Source of the DNA: HGM13862 sp031553915
GTDB lineage: Bacteria > Bacillota > Dehalobacteriia > UBA4068
Length of the DNA: 64,000 bases
Direction of reading: 5' to 3'
NCBI GenBank assembly: GCA_031553915.1
Contig: JAVBKT010000017.1
Span: 12,458-76,457, forward strand
The stretch's first letter is position 1, and every line of letters begins with the position of its first letter. Positions 9,453 to 19,549 of this stretch are shown here, one piece after another. The translations under genes and the position numbers were made by a program. The notes beneath the pieces were generated by a model that did no database searches, was not told the origin of the DNA, and worked only from the letters and a program-made list of their open reading frames with translations.

Positions 9453-11729
9453 TTGCAATCACGTTACCGCATCACAGTTAATGGTATAGTGCAAGGGGTA
9501 GGTTTCCGGCCCTTTATGTATAAACTGGCAAAGCGATACCAATTAGCCGGTTGGGTTGCTAATGCCACAAATGGTGTTATTGTGGAAATTGAGGGCAGTG
9601 ATGAAGCTTGCCAACAATTGATTGATAATATTGAGAAACAAGCTCCGGAATTAGCACGTATCGATAAAGTAACTGCACAAAAAATTATCCCACAAAACGA
9701 GAAAAATTTTACGATCAAAGAGAGTCTCCCCGGAGAAAGAAAAACCTTGATTTCTCCAGACATGGGGATTTGTGAGCAGTGCTATGCTGATATCTGCGAT
9801 CCGAACAACCGTCGTTATGGCTATGCTTTTACTAATTGCACTAGCTGCGGGCCGCGTTTTTCGATCATTAAAGATTTGCCCTATGACCGCGCTTTGACCA
9901 CGATGGCCGCCTTCCGGCAGTGCCGGAAGTGTCAGGCGGAGTTTGATAATCCGCTTGACCGCCGTTTTCATGCCCAGCCCAATGCCTGTGCGGATTGCGG
10001 GCCACAGCTCAGCTATTGGGATGCCGCCGGGAATGCTTTGCCCGGCGATGCATTGGCCCAGGCCAAAGCAGATATTGCGGCGGGGAAAATTATTGCCGTT
10101 AAGGGCATTGGCGGCTATCACCTGGTCTGCGATGCGCTTAATCAATTTGCTGTCGCTACTCTGCGCCAGCGTAAACACCGCTATGATAAGCCTTTTGCGG
10201 TGATGATGGCTGATCTCGATACTGTGCGGGAATATTGCCATTGCAGCCCGGAAGAAGAACAATTGCTGACGAGCCAGCGGCGGCCGATAGTCTTACTCAC
10301 GAAAAAAGATTCCGCGGCAAAAATAGCTGATCAGGTTGCGCCGGAAAACAGCAGACTGGGAGTAATGCTGCCCTATACGCCGCTGCATTATCTGATATGC
10401 TCTGGTTTCGATGTTTTGGTGATGACCAGCGCGAATCTCTCTGATGAACCGATTGTCTATGATGATCAGGAGATGTCGGCCAGATTATCAACAATTACCG
10501 ATGCTGTTTTGACGCATAACCGGCCAATCTTCCGCCGCTGTGATGACAGTGTAATGGTTAGTAGTCGATATGGACCATTATTCTTGCGCCGTTCGCGCGG
10601 TTTTGCGCCGGAACCAATCACAATCGCTGATTGCGGTCAAAACGTTCTAGCTGTTGGCGCAGAGCAGAAGAATACCTTTTGCCTGACCCGCCAAGACGAA
10701 GCGATTATCAGCCAGCATATCGGCGAGCTTGATAATCATGGCACTTATCAAAGCTATCAGCAGGAAATAGCCTATTTTATTAAAATGTTTGACGCTAAGC
10801 CGCAAGTGATTGCCTATGATATGCACCCCAATTATTTATCCAGCCACTATGCCTTGGCGCAGGATAGCAGTTTATTGAAAATCCCGGTGCAGCATCATCA
10901 TGCGCATTTTGCCTCTGTGCTGGCCGAGCATAAGATAGAAGAGCCAGCTCTGGCCCTGATTTATGACGGCACTGGTTTTGGTCTGGATAACAGCTTGTGG
11001 GGTGGGGAAGTACTGCTTGGCGATATGTGTAGTTTTGAACGCAAGGCGCATTTATTGCCTTTGGCCCTACCAGGAGGCGAGCAGGCGATACATCAGCCGT
11101 GGCGGCAGGCGATGAGCGTCTTGGTGGCCGCCTTTGGGCCGGACAAATTGTCCGAGCATGCCCCGCCTGGGCTGCTGAAACAAGGATGGCAAACTCTGCT
11201 GCAAGCGATGCTGGCCGGGATTAACGCCCCGCTGAGCTCAGGGATGGGCCGCTTGTTTGACGCGGTCACGGCATTGCTTGGTATTGGCGAATATGTAAAT
11301 TATGAAGGGCAGGCAGCAGTAGCCCTAGAGCAAGCGATTGTCGCTGATGCGGAAGGTAAAGCCTATAGCTTTGCTATCAACAAAGAGCAAAGCGCCTATC
11401 TGATTGATTGGCGCCATCTGATTAAGCAAGTGGTTGACGATATGGCCTCGGGGGTTGACAAGGGTATTATTGCCGGGCGCTTTCACCGGGCTGTTGTTGT
11501 GATGTCGCTGCAAATAGCTCTTCTTTTGCGCGAGGAGACGGGCATAAATATCGTCGCTTTTTCCGGCGGCTGCTGGCAAAATATCTATTTGCTGAACAAC
11601 ACTTATCAAAGCTTGCAGGCTGCCGGGTTCAAAGTCTATTTTAATCAAAAAGTACCCATCAATGACGGGGGTATCGCTTATGGGCAGGCTGCGGTGGCAG
11701 CGGCAAAGATTAGCAAAGGAGAAATATAA
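9453..11729 (+). CDS. hypF: Carbamoyltransferase HypF
   Basis: 758 aa. Converts carbamoyl phosphate and ATP to a carbamoyl adduct that is passed to HypE and becomes the cyanide ligands. Domains in order: acylphosphatase-like (VQGVGFRPFMYKLA, residues ~13-26), two zinc-finger pairs (CEQC ... CTSCGPRFS and CRKC ... CADCGPQ, ~105-185), YrdC/Sua5 domain (~200-385), and Kae1-like carbamoyltransferase with HHHAHFASVLAEH and YDGTGFG. The TTG start at 9453 follows GGAGGG by 5 bases, just after the hypB stop. Confidence 0.96.
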   Translation: MQSRYRITVNGIVQGVGFRPFMYKLAKRYQLAGWVANATNGVIVEIEGSDEACQQLIDNIEKQAPELARIDKVTAQKIIPQNEKNFTIKESLPGERKTLISPDMGICEQCYADICDPNNRRYGYAFTNCTSCGPRFSIIKDLPYDRALTTMAAFRQCRKCQAEFDNPLDRRFHAQPNACADCGPQLSYWDAAGNALPGDALAQAKADIAAGKIIAVKGIGGYHLVCDALNQFAVATLRQRKHRYDKPFAVMMADLDTVREYCHCSPEEEQLLTSQRRPIVLLTKKDSAAKIADQVAPENSRLGVMLPYTPLHYLICSGFDVLVMTSANLSDEPIVYDDQEMSARLSTITDAVLTHNRPIFRRCDDSVMVSSRYGPLFLRRSRGFAPEPITIADCGQNVLAVGAEQKNTFCLTRQDEAIISQHIGELDNHGTYQSYQQEIAYFIKMFDAKPQVIAYDMHPNYLSSHYALAQDSSLLKIPVQHHHAHFASVLAEHKIEEPALALIYDGTGFGLDNSLWGGEVLLGDMCSFERKAHLLPLALPGGEQAIHQPWRQAMSVLVAAFGPDKLSEHAPPGLLKQGWQTLLQAMLAGINAPLSSGMGRLFDAVTALLGIGEYVNYEGQAAVALEQAIVADAEGKAYSFAINKEQSAYLIDWRHLIKQVVDDMASGVDKGIIAGRFHRAVVVMSLQIALLLREETGINIVAFSGGCWQNIYLLNNTYQSLQAAGFKVYFNQKVPINDGGIAYGQAAVAAAKISKGEI

Positions 11730-11731
11730 TT

Positions 11732-11953
11732 ATGTGTTTAGCTATTCCGGGTATAGTCAAAGCTATTGATATAGCAGAGCAAAAGGCCAGTATTGACTAT
11801 AATGGGGTGAGCAGGACCGCCTCGATTATGCTGATGCCAGAGGTTAAGCTTGAAGATTATGTGCTGGTGCATGCCGGGTTCATTATCCAGATTTTTGAGC
11901 AGAAGGATGGCGAAGAATTAAGCAAATTGACGGAGGAAATAGGCCTTGTCTAA
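11732..11953 (+). CDS. hypC: Hydrogenase maturation chaperone HypC
   Basis: 73 aa with the diagnostic MCLAIPG start; Cys2 holds the Fe(CN)2CO unit together with HypD and escorts the large-subunit precursor. It follows hypF at once and overlaps hypD by 8 bases. Confidence 0.95.
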   Translation: MCLAIPGIVKAIDIAEQKASIDYNGVSRTASIMLMPEVKLEDYVLVHAGFIIQIFEQKDGEELSKLTEEIGLV

Positions 11954-13028
11954 TGTGAACCAATTCCGCGATAAAGCGGAAATTAACAAGCTATCCACCT
12001 ATATCAAAAGCTTAACCACCAGACCGATCTCGATTATGGAGGTTTGCGGCACGCATACTATGAGCATTGCCCGCTGGGGTATAAGGGATTTTTTGCCGCC
12101 AAATATCCGTCTTGTTTCCGGCCCGGGCTGCCCGGTCTGTGTAACTGATACCTCTACCATGGCTGCGGCTATTGCTTTGGCCCAGAGACCGGGGCTTATT
12201 TTTACTTGTTTTGGCGATATGCTGCGGGTGCCGGCAGGGGAGAACAGCCTGCTGCAATTGCAGGGAGAGGGATATGATATCCGGGTGGTGCTGTCGCCTT
12301 TGGAAGCGCTGGAGCTTGCGGAACAAAACCCCAAGCAAGAGGTCGTATTTTTTGCGGTGGGCTTTGAGACCACTGCGCCCCTGAGCGCGGCAGTTATTGA
12401 GCTGGCTAAGCAACGCCATATCACTAATTTTTCTATGCTGTGCGCTCATAAAACAATGCCTGCTGCCATTACTGCGCTGCTTAGCAACAGCAACATTGAC
12501 GCGCTGCTGTGCCCAGGGCATGTAGCTGCGATTACCGGCGCAGAGCAGTTCGGCTTTATCCCCAGGGTATTAAATCGTCCTGCGGCTATTGCCGGGTTCG
12601 AGCCTCTGGATATTATGCTGGCTATCGCTTATTTGGTGAGAGATCTGGCTGGCAATAATTATTCTTTGTATAATTGTTATTCGCGTATTGTCAGTGAAAA
12701 AGGGAATATTATCGCTCAGCAAAAGATGGAGCATGTCTTTGAAGCGGCAGATGTTACCTGGCGCGGCATTGGTAGTATCTGTGCCAGCGGGCTTAAGATC
12801 AGGGAACAATTTTCCGCTTTTGATGCAGAGGGAAAATTTACTATTCATGCAGAGATTTTGCATGATAATCCAGCTTGCTCCTGCGCGGAAATATTGCAAG
12901 GAGAAATGGAACCGCAAAATTGTCCGCTTTTTGGGACAGAATGTTTGCCCAATCATCCGCTAGGTGCATGTATGGTTTCTTCAGAGGGTAGTTGCGCCGC
13001 TGCGTATAGATATTTAAGGAGAAAATAA
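11946..13028 (+). CDS. hypD: Hydrogenase iron-site assembly protein HypD
   Basis: 360 aa [4Fe-4S] scaffold on which the Fe(CN)2CO group is made with HypC and HypE. Seen: MEVCGTHTM (~31-39) with the key Cys, GPGCPVCVT (~59-67), GFETTAP (~139), and a C-terminal cysteine set in CASGLKIREQF, CSCAEIL, CPLFGTEC and GACMVSSEGSC. Full length. It overlaps hypC, and its last base touches the hypE start. Confidence 0.96.
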   Translation: MSNVNQFRDKAEINKLSTYIKSLTTRPISIMEVCGTHTMSIARWGIRDFLPPNIRLVSGPGCPVCVTDTSTMAAAIALAQRPGLIFTCFGDMLRVPAGENSLLQLQGEGYDIRVVLSPLEALELAEQNPKQEVVFFAVGFETTAPLSAAVIELAKQRHITNFSMLCAHKTMPAAITALLSNSNIDALLCPGHVAAITGAEQFGFIPRVLNRPAAIAGFEPLDIMLAIAYLVRDLAGNNYSLYNCYSRIVSEKGNIIAQQKMEHVFEAADVTWRGIGSICASGLKIREQFSAFDAEGKFTIHAEILHDNPACSCAEILQGEMEPQNCPLFGTECLPNHPLGACMVSSEGSCAAAYRYLRRK

Positions 13029-14044
13029 TGATCAAAGACAAAATTATATCACTCGAATATGGCAGTGGAGGAGAAAGCTATCACCGCTTGGTGCAAGAGG
13101 TCTTTGTGCCATATTTTGCCAATCCAGAGCTGATTGAATTGGGCGATGCGGCGATTTGCGCCTTTGATGATCAGCGCTATCTGGCCATGACCACCGATGC
13201 TTTTGTGGTTAAGCCCTTATTTTTTCCGGGCGGCGATATTGGTTCTCTTTCTGTTTGCGGCACCATCAATGATCTGGCCATGAGCGGCGCCAAGCCGCTC
13301 TATTTGACCTGTTCGATGATCATTGAGGCTGGTTTTGCCATGGAAGATCTTCAAAAAATTTGCAGCTCAATGGCGCAAACAGCCAAAAATGCCGGGGTTA
13401 AGATAGTTGCCGGAGACACTAAGGTGGTAGAAAAAAACGCTTGTGACGGCATTTTTATTACCACAACAGGGGTAGGGATATTTCCCTATGGCTATCGCAG
13501 ACAAAAGCAGGTGCTCGCAACCGGGGATAAGATAATTATCTCAGGCGATATTGCCTGTCATGGCATGGCAGTGATGGCAGCCCGGCATAATCTGCATTTT
13601 GAGCCGCAAATATGCAGTGATGTTGCGCCTTTGGATACTCTTAGCGCAGCAGCAAGATCTGTAGCCGGGGGAGTGAAGCTGATGCGTGACCCCACCCGGG
13701 GCGGTATTTCCGGAACATTAAACGAGTGGGCGGATGAGCATAATTGCGCTATTATTATTAAGGAAGAAGCTGTGCCAATGAGCGCGGAGATTGCGGCAGC
13801 TTGCAATCTGCTGGGTATTGATCCCTTTCATGTGGCCAATGAGGGCAAAATGGTAGTTGTTGCCAGTCAGGATCAAGCGGACGCTGTCTTAGCGGCAATG
13901 CAAAAGCATCCATTGGGGACAACAAGCGCCATTGTCGGTGAGATTGATATGGCTGATGATCAGGGCGTCTATGCGCTCACAGAAATAGGCAGCAAAAGAA
14001 TAGTGAGAACAATTGACGGCGAGCAATTGCCCCGGATATGTTGA
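13028..14044 (+). CDS. hypE: Carbamoyl dehydratase HypE
   Basis: 338 aa PurM/AIR-synthase-like ATPase that dehydrates the carbamoyl group on its C-terminal cysteine to thiocyanate. The N-terminus has LEYGSGGESYHRLV, the centre has RDPTRGG, and the protein ends in PRIC with the essential terminal Cys. Last gene of the hyp run. No terminator is seen between it and the hydrogenase operon promoter 56 bases downstream, so read-through is possible. Confidence 0.97.
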   Translation: MIKDKIISLEYGSGGESYHRLVQEVFVPYFANPELIELGDAAICAFDDQRYLAMTTDAFVVKPLFFPGGDIGSLSVCGTINDLAMSGAKPLYLTCSMIIEAGFAMEDLQKICSSMAQTAKNAGVKIVAGDTKVVEKNACDGIFITTTGVGIFPYGYRRQKQVLATGDKIIISGDIACHGMAVMAARHNLHFEPQICSDVAPLDTLSAAARSVAGGVKLMRDPTRGGISGTLNEWADEHNCAIIIKEEAVPMSAEIAAACNLLGIDPFHVANEGKMVVVASQDQADAVLAAMQKHPLGTTSAIVGEIDMADDQGVYALTEIGSKRIVRTIDGEQLPRIC

Positions 14045-14099
14045 AAACGTTCCGCGAATAGTCAGAATTTTGTGCATATTATTTTTATGCATAAACTTC

Positions 14100-14128
14100 T
14101 TGACCAACAGACCAAATCAGTATAAAAT
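14100..14128 (+). promoter_or_regulatory. Probable sigma-A promoter of the hydrogenase operon
   Basis: TTGACC at 14100-14105 and TAAAAT at 14123-14128 are 17 bp apart, about 100 bases before the first structural gene. The 181-base gap between hypE and 14226 is the only sizeable break in the hydrogenase gene run. Confidence 0.6.
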
Positions 14129-14225
14129 AGATTCGATAGTGATCAGCTATGCTTTTTTTGTGTTAAGAGCTATTTGTATACCTGTTTTTTTGTTTGATAT
14201 CTAAAGATTTTGAAGGAGAACACGA

Positions 14226-15653
14226 ATGGGTAGTCCAGGAATTATACTTGCTTGTATTTTTGTTCCTTTGCTAGGCTCTTTTATTTTGCCTATCCTGGGG
14301 AGGATTAATACAGGACTCCGTAATATTGCGTCTTTACTTTTTGTCCTGATTGCCTTTGTTTGTGCGGCAATAGCCCTGCCCCAAGTATTAAACGGAACCC
14401 CACTACAAATTTCGGTGGCATTGCCTCTGGGACTCAGCTTTGGCTTTTTGGCTGATGGACTAGCTGTCTTTATGGCAATGACATCCTCATTAGTGGCGGC
14501 AATCATCGTCTTTTATTCATTTGGTTATATCGAGCATTATGATAACCAAAACGAGTATTATATGATGGTGCTATTGTTTATTGGCGCAATGATGGGCTTG
14601 GTCTTTTCTACCAATCTTATCCTTATTTATTTGTTCTGGGAAATCTCCGCTGTATGTTGTTGGAGATTGATTGGTTTTTATCGCCAAAAGGATGTTGTGC
14701 TTAAGGCTGATAAGGCATTTCTTATCACTGTCGGAGGCGCTCTTTTTATGCTGGCGGGATTTATTGCCATTTATATCCAGGGCGGGTCTTTCGACCTAAT
14801 GGAATTACAGGGCAAAGGCTTGGATAACTGGATAGTTATTCTGGTTCTCTTTGGCATACTCTCCAAATCAGCCACCTTGCCATTTCATTCCTGGCTGCCG
14901 GATGCCGGTGTGGCGCCATCTCCTGTTACTTCACTGCTCCATGCAGCAGTGCTGGTGAAAATCGGCGTCTATGTTTATGCGCGGCTGTTCCTGGTCAATT
15001 TCCATCTGGATGTGGCGTGGGAGACCATCATACCCATTATCGCCGCAGTATCAGGCATTGTTGCGGCCGGAGCGGCTATCCTCGAAAACAATATCAAGCG
15101 CATTATCGCTTATTCAACAATCAGCCAGCTGGCCTTTATTTTCCTTGGCCTTTCTATTGGCAATATGATTGGCGCTGCCGGCGGCTTGCTCTATATTTTG
15201 ATGCATTCTCTGGCCAAGGGCGGTTTGTTCCTTTGCGCCGGTATTGTCGAACATAGCACACATACCAAAGATATCAGAGAAATGGGCGGCTTATCCAAGA
15301 AATTGCCTGTAACTGCTGTTTCCTTTGCTTTATGCGCCTTTTCTGTTATGGGCATACCGCCCTTTGGTGGTTTTTTCTCCAAATATTTAGTGATTAATGG
15401 CGCTGTTGTGGCCAGCCAGCCGTGGATTGCTACGGTGTTTATCATTGGTGCGGTCATGACAGTTATCTATTTGCTCAGAGTGTTTGTGAAAGTGTTCTTT
15501 GGCAAGCAGACGCATCCTGATATTAAAGAGGGGTCTTGGGAAATGGTTGCCTCGGTGGGCATTTTAGGAGCTCTCTCTTTGCTTGCCGGAATATTCATCA
15601 ATATTCCATCGCAGTTAACTACATTTATTGTTGAATCATTGGGGAGGTGGTAA
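14226..15653 (+). CDS. Antiporter-like membrane subunit 1 (NuoN/NuoL/MrpD family)
   Basis: 475 aa, about 14 predicted membrane helices. Homologue of the proton/sodium-pumping antiporter-like subunits of complex I and group 4 hydrogenases. Family signatures: the glutamate in IYLFWEISAVCCW (TM5), KSATLPFHSWLPDAGVAPSPV with the TM7 lysine (~residue 218), NNIKRIIAYSTISQLAF, and HSLAKGGLFLCAG. The start has AAGGAG 8 bases upstream. First gene of the 12-gene hydrogenase operon. Confidence 0.85.
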   Translation: MGSPGIILACIFVPLLGSFILPILGRINTGLRNIASLLFVLIAFVCAAIALPQVLNGTPLQISVALPLGLSFGFLADGLAVFMAMTSSLVAAIIVFYSFGYIEHYDNQNEYYMMVLLFIGAMMGLVFSTNLILIYLFWEISAVCCWRLIGFYRQKDVVLKADKAFLITVGGALFMLAGFIAIYIQGGSFDLMELQGKGLDNWIVILVLFGILSKSATLPFHSWLPDAGVAPSPVTSLLHAAVLVKIGVYVYARLFLVNFHLDVAWETIIPIIAAVSGIVAAGAAILENNIKRIIAYSTISQLAFIFLGLSIGNMIGAAGGLLYILMHSLAKGGLFLCAGIVEHSTHTKDIREMGGLSKKLPVTAVSFALCAFSVMGIPPFGGFFSKYLVINGAVVASQPWIATVFIIGAVMTVIYLLRVFVKVFFGKQTHPDIKEGSWEMVASVGILGALSLLAGIFINIPSQLTTFIVESLGRW

Positions 15654-15656
15654 GAA

Positions 15657-17543
15657 ATGTTTAGTGCGCTTAATTCGCTTATCACTTCTGGAAGTGGTCT
15701 TAATATTCTCATGCTGATGATTGTTGTGCCGGCGGTTTTTGCTCTGGGTACTCTCTTTATTAGCAAAAAGGCGTATTGGGGACAGGCTATTACTTTTCTT
15801 GTCGCCACAGTTTTGAATTTGTTGTTTGCCATTGGCTTGTTTGTTGGGGAAGAGGCGACTTTACTCTTGCCCTGGGCTGGCTTTGGCATTAACCTTGCGC
15901 TTAGAGTATATGATTTTTCGCAGCTGATGATTTTGGCTGCTGCGGTATTTATCTTCCTGGTGGGCCTATATTCTGTCTCTTTCCTGAAAGACAAGGCCTA
16001 TAGCGGACGTTTCTTCTTTTACTATTTAGTTACTCTGGCATTGGTTAACGGCGCCTTTTTGGCCAACAACCTCGTGGTTATGCTTTTCTTCTGGGAAGGT
16101 TTGCTGGCAACTTTGTTTGGCATGTTGGTGCTTGTCAATAAAGAAAAACCAAAAGCTGCCTTAAAAGCGCTGACTCTTAATGGTGTTGCAGACCTGTTGC
16201 TGATGCTGGGTATTGCTTGTACCTGCATGAGCAGCGGCACGATGATGATGGATGTGATGAAAGATATCCCCATCGAAGGATTGGGCATCGTCGGCTTTGT
16301 CTGTATGATGCTAGGCGCGGCCGGTAAGGCGGGGTCTATGCCTTTCCATAGCTGGATACCGGATGCGGCTGATGCGGCTCCTTTGCCTTTCATGGCAATT
16401 TTGCCGGCAGCTTTGGAAAAAATGCTTGGCATCTATTTGCTGGCCAGAATTGCTATGAATTTTTATGACTTTCAACCAGGCAGCACAGTCAGCATTGTGA
16501 TGATGTCTATCGGCGCGGTGACTATTGTCGGCGCTGTGGCCATGGCCTTGATTCAAAAGGATATGAAACGGTTACTTTCCTTCCATGCGATCAGCCAGGT
16601 TGGCTATATGACGCTGGGCATTGGTACGGCTTTGCCGGTTGGTATTATCGGCGGCCTCTTCCATATGATCAACCATGTTATCTATAAGTGCTGCTTGTTC
16701 CTGACTGCCGGCTCCGTAGAAAAACGGGTAGGTACAACTGATTTACAGCAGTTTGGCGGCTTGGGACGTTTTATGCCGGTGACAGCAATTTGTTTCCTGG
16801 TTGCAGCGTTTTCCATCTCCGGCGTTCCGCCCTTTAATGGGTTCTTTTCCAAAGAGTTGGTTTTTGACGCTGCTCTGGAAAGCGGGATGATTTTCTATAT
16901 AGCAGCAGTATTAGGAGCATTTTTGACAGCAGCCTCCTTCCTCAAATTAGGGCATTCGGCCTTCTTTGGCAAAGCTAAGCTGCCGGAAGGAATTAATGGA
17001 AATAAAGTGATGGAAGCTCCGGGGGCCATGCTCCTGCCGATGATTGCATTGGCAGCCTTGTGTGTCTTCTTTGGTGTTTGCAACAGTGTACCGTTGTCCT
17101 TTATCCAACCTTTGTTGGGCGATGCCCTGGCTGGGAATAATTTTGCCGGCTGGCCGCATTCTACCACCTTGGTGATGATTTCCGTAGCAGTCTTACTCTT
17201 GGCAGTGCTGAACCATTATATTGGCGTGAGAAGCACCGGATCAGCCCTGAAGGCGGTGGATCATATCCACTATATGCCGGTTTTGCGGCAGATTTATAAT
17301 GGCGCGGAAAAACACTATTTTGACCCATATAGCATTTTGATGATGCTGATGAAATTTGTTGCTTATGTATGCTATTGTGTTGACCAAGCCATCAACTGGA
17401 TTTATGATGTCTTGTTGGTGCGCATTACCAATGGTACATCTGCGGCAATGAAGAACTTTAGCAATGGCAGCCCGTCGCGCTATATCTCCTGGATGTTCGC
17501 AGGGATGGCGTTCTTGCTGCTAGTGTTCATAATCTTGGTTTAG
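15657..17543 (+). CDS. NuoL-like antiporter membrane subunit 2
   Basis: 628 aa, the largest membrane subunit. Hydrophobic throughout, with the signatures LFFWEGLLATLFGM, GKAGSMPFHSWIPDAADAA (Lys of the pumping half-channel), QKDMKRLLSFHAISQVGY and HMINHVIYKCCLF. The C-terminus carries extra segments beyond the 14-helix core, as in NuoL, where a lateral helix braces the antiporter-like subunits; whether that helix exists here needs structure prediction. Starts 3 bases after the previous stop. Confidence 0.85.
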   Translation: MFSALNSLITSGSGLNILMLMIVVPAVFALGTLFISKKAYWGQAITFLVATVLNLLFAIGLFVGEEATLLLPWAGFGINLALRVYDFSQLMILAAAVFIFLVGLYSVSFLKDKAYSGRFFFYYLVTLALVNGAFLANNLVVMLFFWEGLLATLFGMLVLVNKEKPKAALKALTLNGVADLLLMLGIACTCMSSGTMMMDVMKDIPIEGLGIVGFVCMMLGAAGKAGSMPFHSWIPDAADAAPLPFMAILPAALEKMLGIYLLARIAMNFYDFQPGSTVSIVMMSIGAVTIVGAVAMALIQKDMKRLLSFHAISQVGYMTLGIGTALPVGIIGGLFHMINHVIYKCCLFLTAGSVEKRVGTTDLQQFGGLGRFMPVTAICFLVAAFSISGVPPFNGFFSKELVFDAALESGMIFYIAAVLGAFLTAASFLKLGHSAFFGKAKLPEGINGNKVMEAPGAMLLPMIALAALCVFFGVCNSVPLSFIQPLLGDALAGNNFAGWPHSTTLVMISVAVLLLAVLNHYIGVRSTGSALKAVDHIHYMPVLRQIYNGAEKHYFDPYSILMMLMKFVAYVCYCVDQAINWIYDVLLVRITNGTSAAMKNFSNGSPSRYISWMFAGMAFLLLVFIILV

Positions 17544-17559
17544 AGGAGGGGTGATATAG

Positions 17560-19032
17560 ATGCCTGCTGAATTTGCTTCAATTATGTATGCTTTTATGGG
17601 TTTACCCCTTCTGGCAATATTAGTCTTTACTTTAGCAAAAGATAAGCTGGGAGATAGATTTGTCCTTACTGCCGGATATGTTGTTGGTCTGGTTCAGGTG
17701 CTCTCATCAGTTGTTGTCATGGCATTATTGCTGCAATATAATAAAGGATTTATTAATTTCTCTCAGTTTTGGAATATGACAGAAAACGCCAATGCCGCTT
17801 ATTTTTCTGCGGATATCTTTTCTGTTGTTGCTCTCTTTTCTGTTGGTGTTGTTACCTTTGCCTCCTTCTTTACCGCACGCACCATGATCAAAGACAAAGC
17901 GTTCAATTTTGCTAATGTTATGATGCTGCTGGTGCTGGGCATGAACGGCATTGCCCTGGTTACAGATTTGTTCTCTTTATATGTTTTCTTGGAGATAACC
18001 GGTATTGCCTCATATGTTCTGATTGCCATCTATCGTGATAATAATGGTCTTGAAGGCGGCTTCAAGTATCTGATGATGAGCGCTATTGCCTCTGCCTTTA
18101 TTTTGGGCGGCTTGGCACTGCTGATGTCTAATCTCGGCAGTCTTAAATTTGAGGCTGTTGCGCAAATGTTTGTTGCCTGGGATGAGGTAGCGAACCCCAT
18201 TATGGTTTTGATTTCTCTGGTGATGATGGTTATCGGCTTTGCGATCAAATCAGGCTTGGTTCCCTTCCATGCCTGGCTGCCTGATGCTTATCAGGGCGCT
18301 CCGGCGCCGGTTTCGATTATGCTGGGTGGTATCGTGACCAAAATGGCAGGGGTTTTTGCCATCATCCGTTTGCTGGGCGATATTTCTATCAACCAGCCTA
18401 TCATTAATACCTGCCTTATGGTTTTTGCGCTGATTTCGATCTTTTATGGCGCTATAGCTGCTGTAGGGCAAAACGATTTCAAACGTATTCTGGCTTATTC
18501 CAGCATCAGCCAAATTGGCTATATTATTCTTGCCATAACCACCGGCAGCGTGATTGGCTATATTGGCGCTGTGTTCCATTTTCTTAATCATGCTACCTTT
18601 AAAACAACTTTGTTCGTTGATGCCGCTGCTGTTGAGCAGACGACAGGCACAACTGATATTAATGAATTGGGCGGTTTGCAAAAACAAATGCCTTTCACTG
18701 GTGTCAGCAGTATTATTGCCTTCCTCTCTGCGGCAGGCATTCCGCCTTTGGCAGGCTTCTGGAGCAAACTATTAATTATCATTGCCGTCTGGCAGAGTTT
18801 TGGCGCAGCGATTGCTATCTTGGCTTTGGTTGCCAGCATTTTTACTGCCGCTTATTTTCTCCGCTTACAGCACAGCGTCTTTTTTGGCCCTGTCAATGAA
18901 AAGTGGGCGGAGATTAAAGAGGCTGTTAAAGGGTTCAAAGTTACAGAAATTGCTTTAACTGCACTGACTATTGGTTTTGGCATACTCTTCCCGGTAATTT
19001 TGTTGGTCTTGCAGTCTTATGGCATTATCTAG
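17560..19032 (+). CDS. NuoM/NuoN-like antiporter membrane subunit 3
   Basis: 490 aa third antiporter-like subunit. Signatures: LYVFLEITGIASYVLIA (TM5 Glu), KSGLVPFHAWLPDAYQGAPAPV (TM7 Lys, motif positions ~230-250), QNDFKRILAYSSISQIGY and FLNHATFKTTLF. GAGGAGGGG precedes the ATG. Having three such subunits suggests a larger pumping stoichiometry than the minimal Ech enzyme, which has one; that is inference. Confidence 0.85.
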   Translation: MPAEFASIMYAFMGLPLLAILVFTLAKDKLGDRFVLTAGYVVGLVQVLSSVVVMALLLQYNKGFINFSQFWNMTENANAAYFSADIFSVVALFSVGVVTFASFFTARTMIKDKAFNFANVMMLLVLGMNGIALVTDLFSLYVFLEITGIASYVLIAIYRDNNGLEGGFKYLMMSAIASAFILGGLALLMSNLGSLKFEAVAQMFVAWDEVANPIMVLISLVMMVIGFAIKSGLVPFHAWLPDAYQGAPAPVSIMLGGIVTKMAGVFAIIRLLGDISINQPIINTCLMVFALISIFYGAIAAVGQNDFKRILAYSSISQIGYIILAITTGSVIGYIGAVFHFLNHATFKTTLFVDAAAVEQTTGTTDINELGGLQKQMPFTGVSSIIAFLSAAGIPPLAGFWSKLLIIIAVWQSFGAAIAILALVASIFTAAYFLRLQHSVFFGPVNEKWAEIKEAVKGFKVTEIALTALTIGFGILFPVILLVLQSYGII

Positions 19033-19045
19033 AGAGGTGGAATAA

Positions 19046-19549
19046 ATGCAACCAATTATTCTCATTATTTGTTTTGCAGCGATGCTCATTGCAGGAGCAG
19101 CATCAGCAATGTTTCGCAGCCAGCTGAAATCAGCAATATGTTTGGCCCTGGTTAGTATTTTTCTGGCCATCGTGCTTTTTGTTATGAATTTACCCTGGGC
19201 TGCTTTTTTCGAGCTTTCCGTTTGCGCCGGCTTGGTCACAGTTATCTTTGCCAGTACCATTAGCATGACTACCAAAGATAGAAAATCCGATGCCAACGAA
19301 GCGGAATATCACCGCCGCTTTGCAACTTTGCCTTTCATCTTGATTTTTGCCGGTGTGGCTTTACTCGCGGTAGTGCTGATGACTAATTTTGATATTCAGG
19401 CGCTTACGGCAGATCCTGCTTTGGCAGCCACTAATTTTAAAGATATTCTCTGGAATACCCGCCAGGCTGATATTTTAGGCCAGATCATCATTATTCTGGC
19501 TGGCGCGTTTGCGGTTGTAATCTTATTTAAGGAGAGTGTAAAACAATGA
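19046..19549 (+). CDS. NuoJ-like membrane subunit
   Basis: 167 aa with about five membrane helices. The segment FELSVCAGLVTVIFASTIS resembles the NuoJ/ND6 helix with the pi-bulge (FQ-VYAG-IMVLF). A soluble loop (~75-90) and a final helix after RQADILGQ follow. In complex I this subunit links the quinone-site conformational change to the pumps. It overlaps the NuoK-like gene by 4 bases. Confidence 0.75.
   Translation: MQPIILIICFAAMLIAGAASAMFRSQLKSAICLALVSIFLAIVLFVMNLPWAAFFELSVCAGLVTVIFASTISMTTKDRKSDANEAEYHRRFATLPFILIFAGVALLAVVLMTNFDIQALTADPALAATNFKDILWNTRQADILGQIIIILAGAFAVVILFKESVKQ

Noticed and set aside
14041..14054. TGAAAACGTTCCGC resembles a catabolite-responsive element before the hydrogenase operon
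   Set aside because: The last three positions do not fit the cre consensus and it overlaps the hypE stop; too weak to call.
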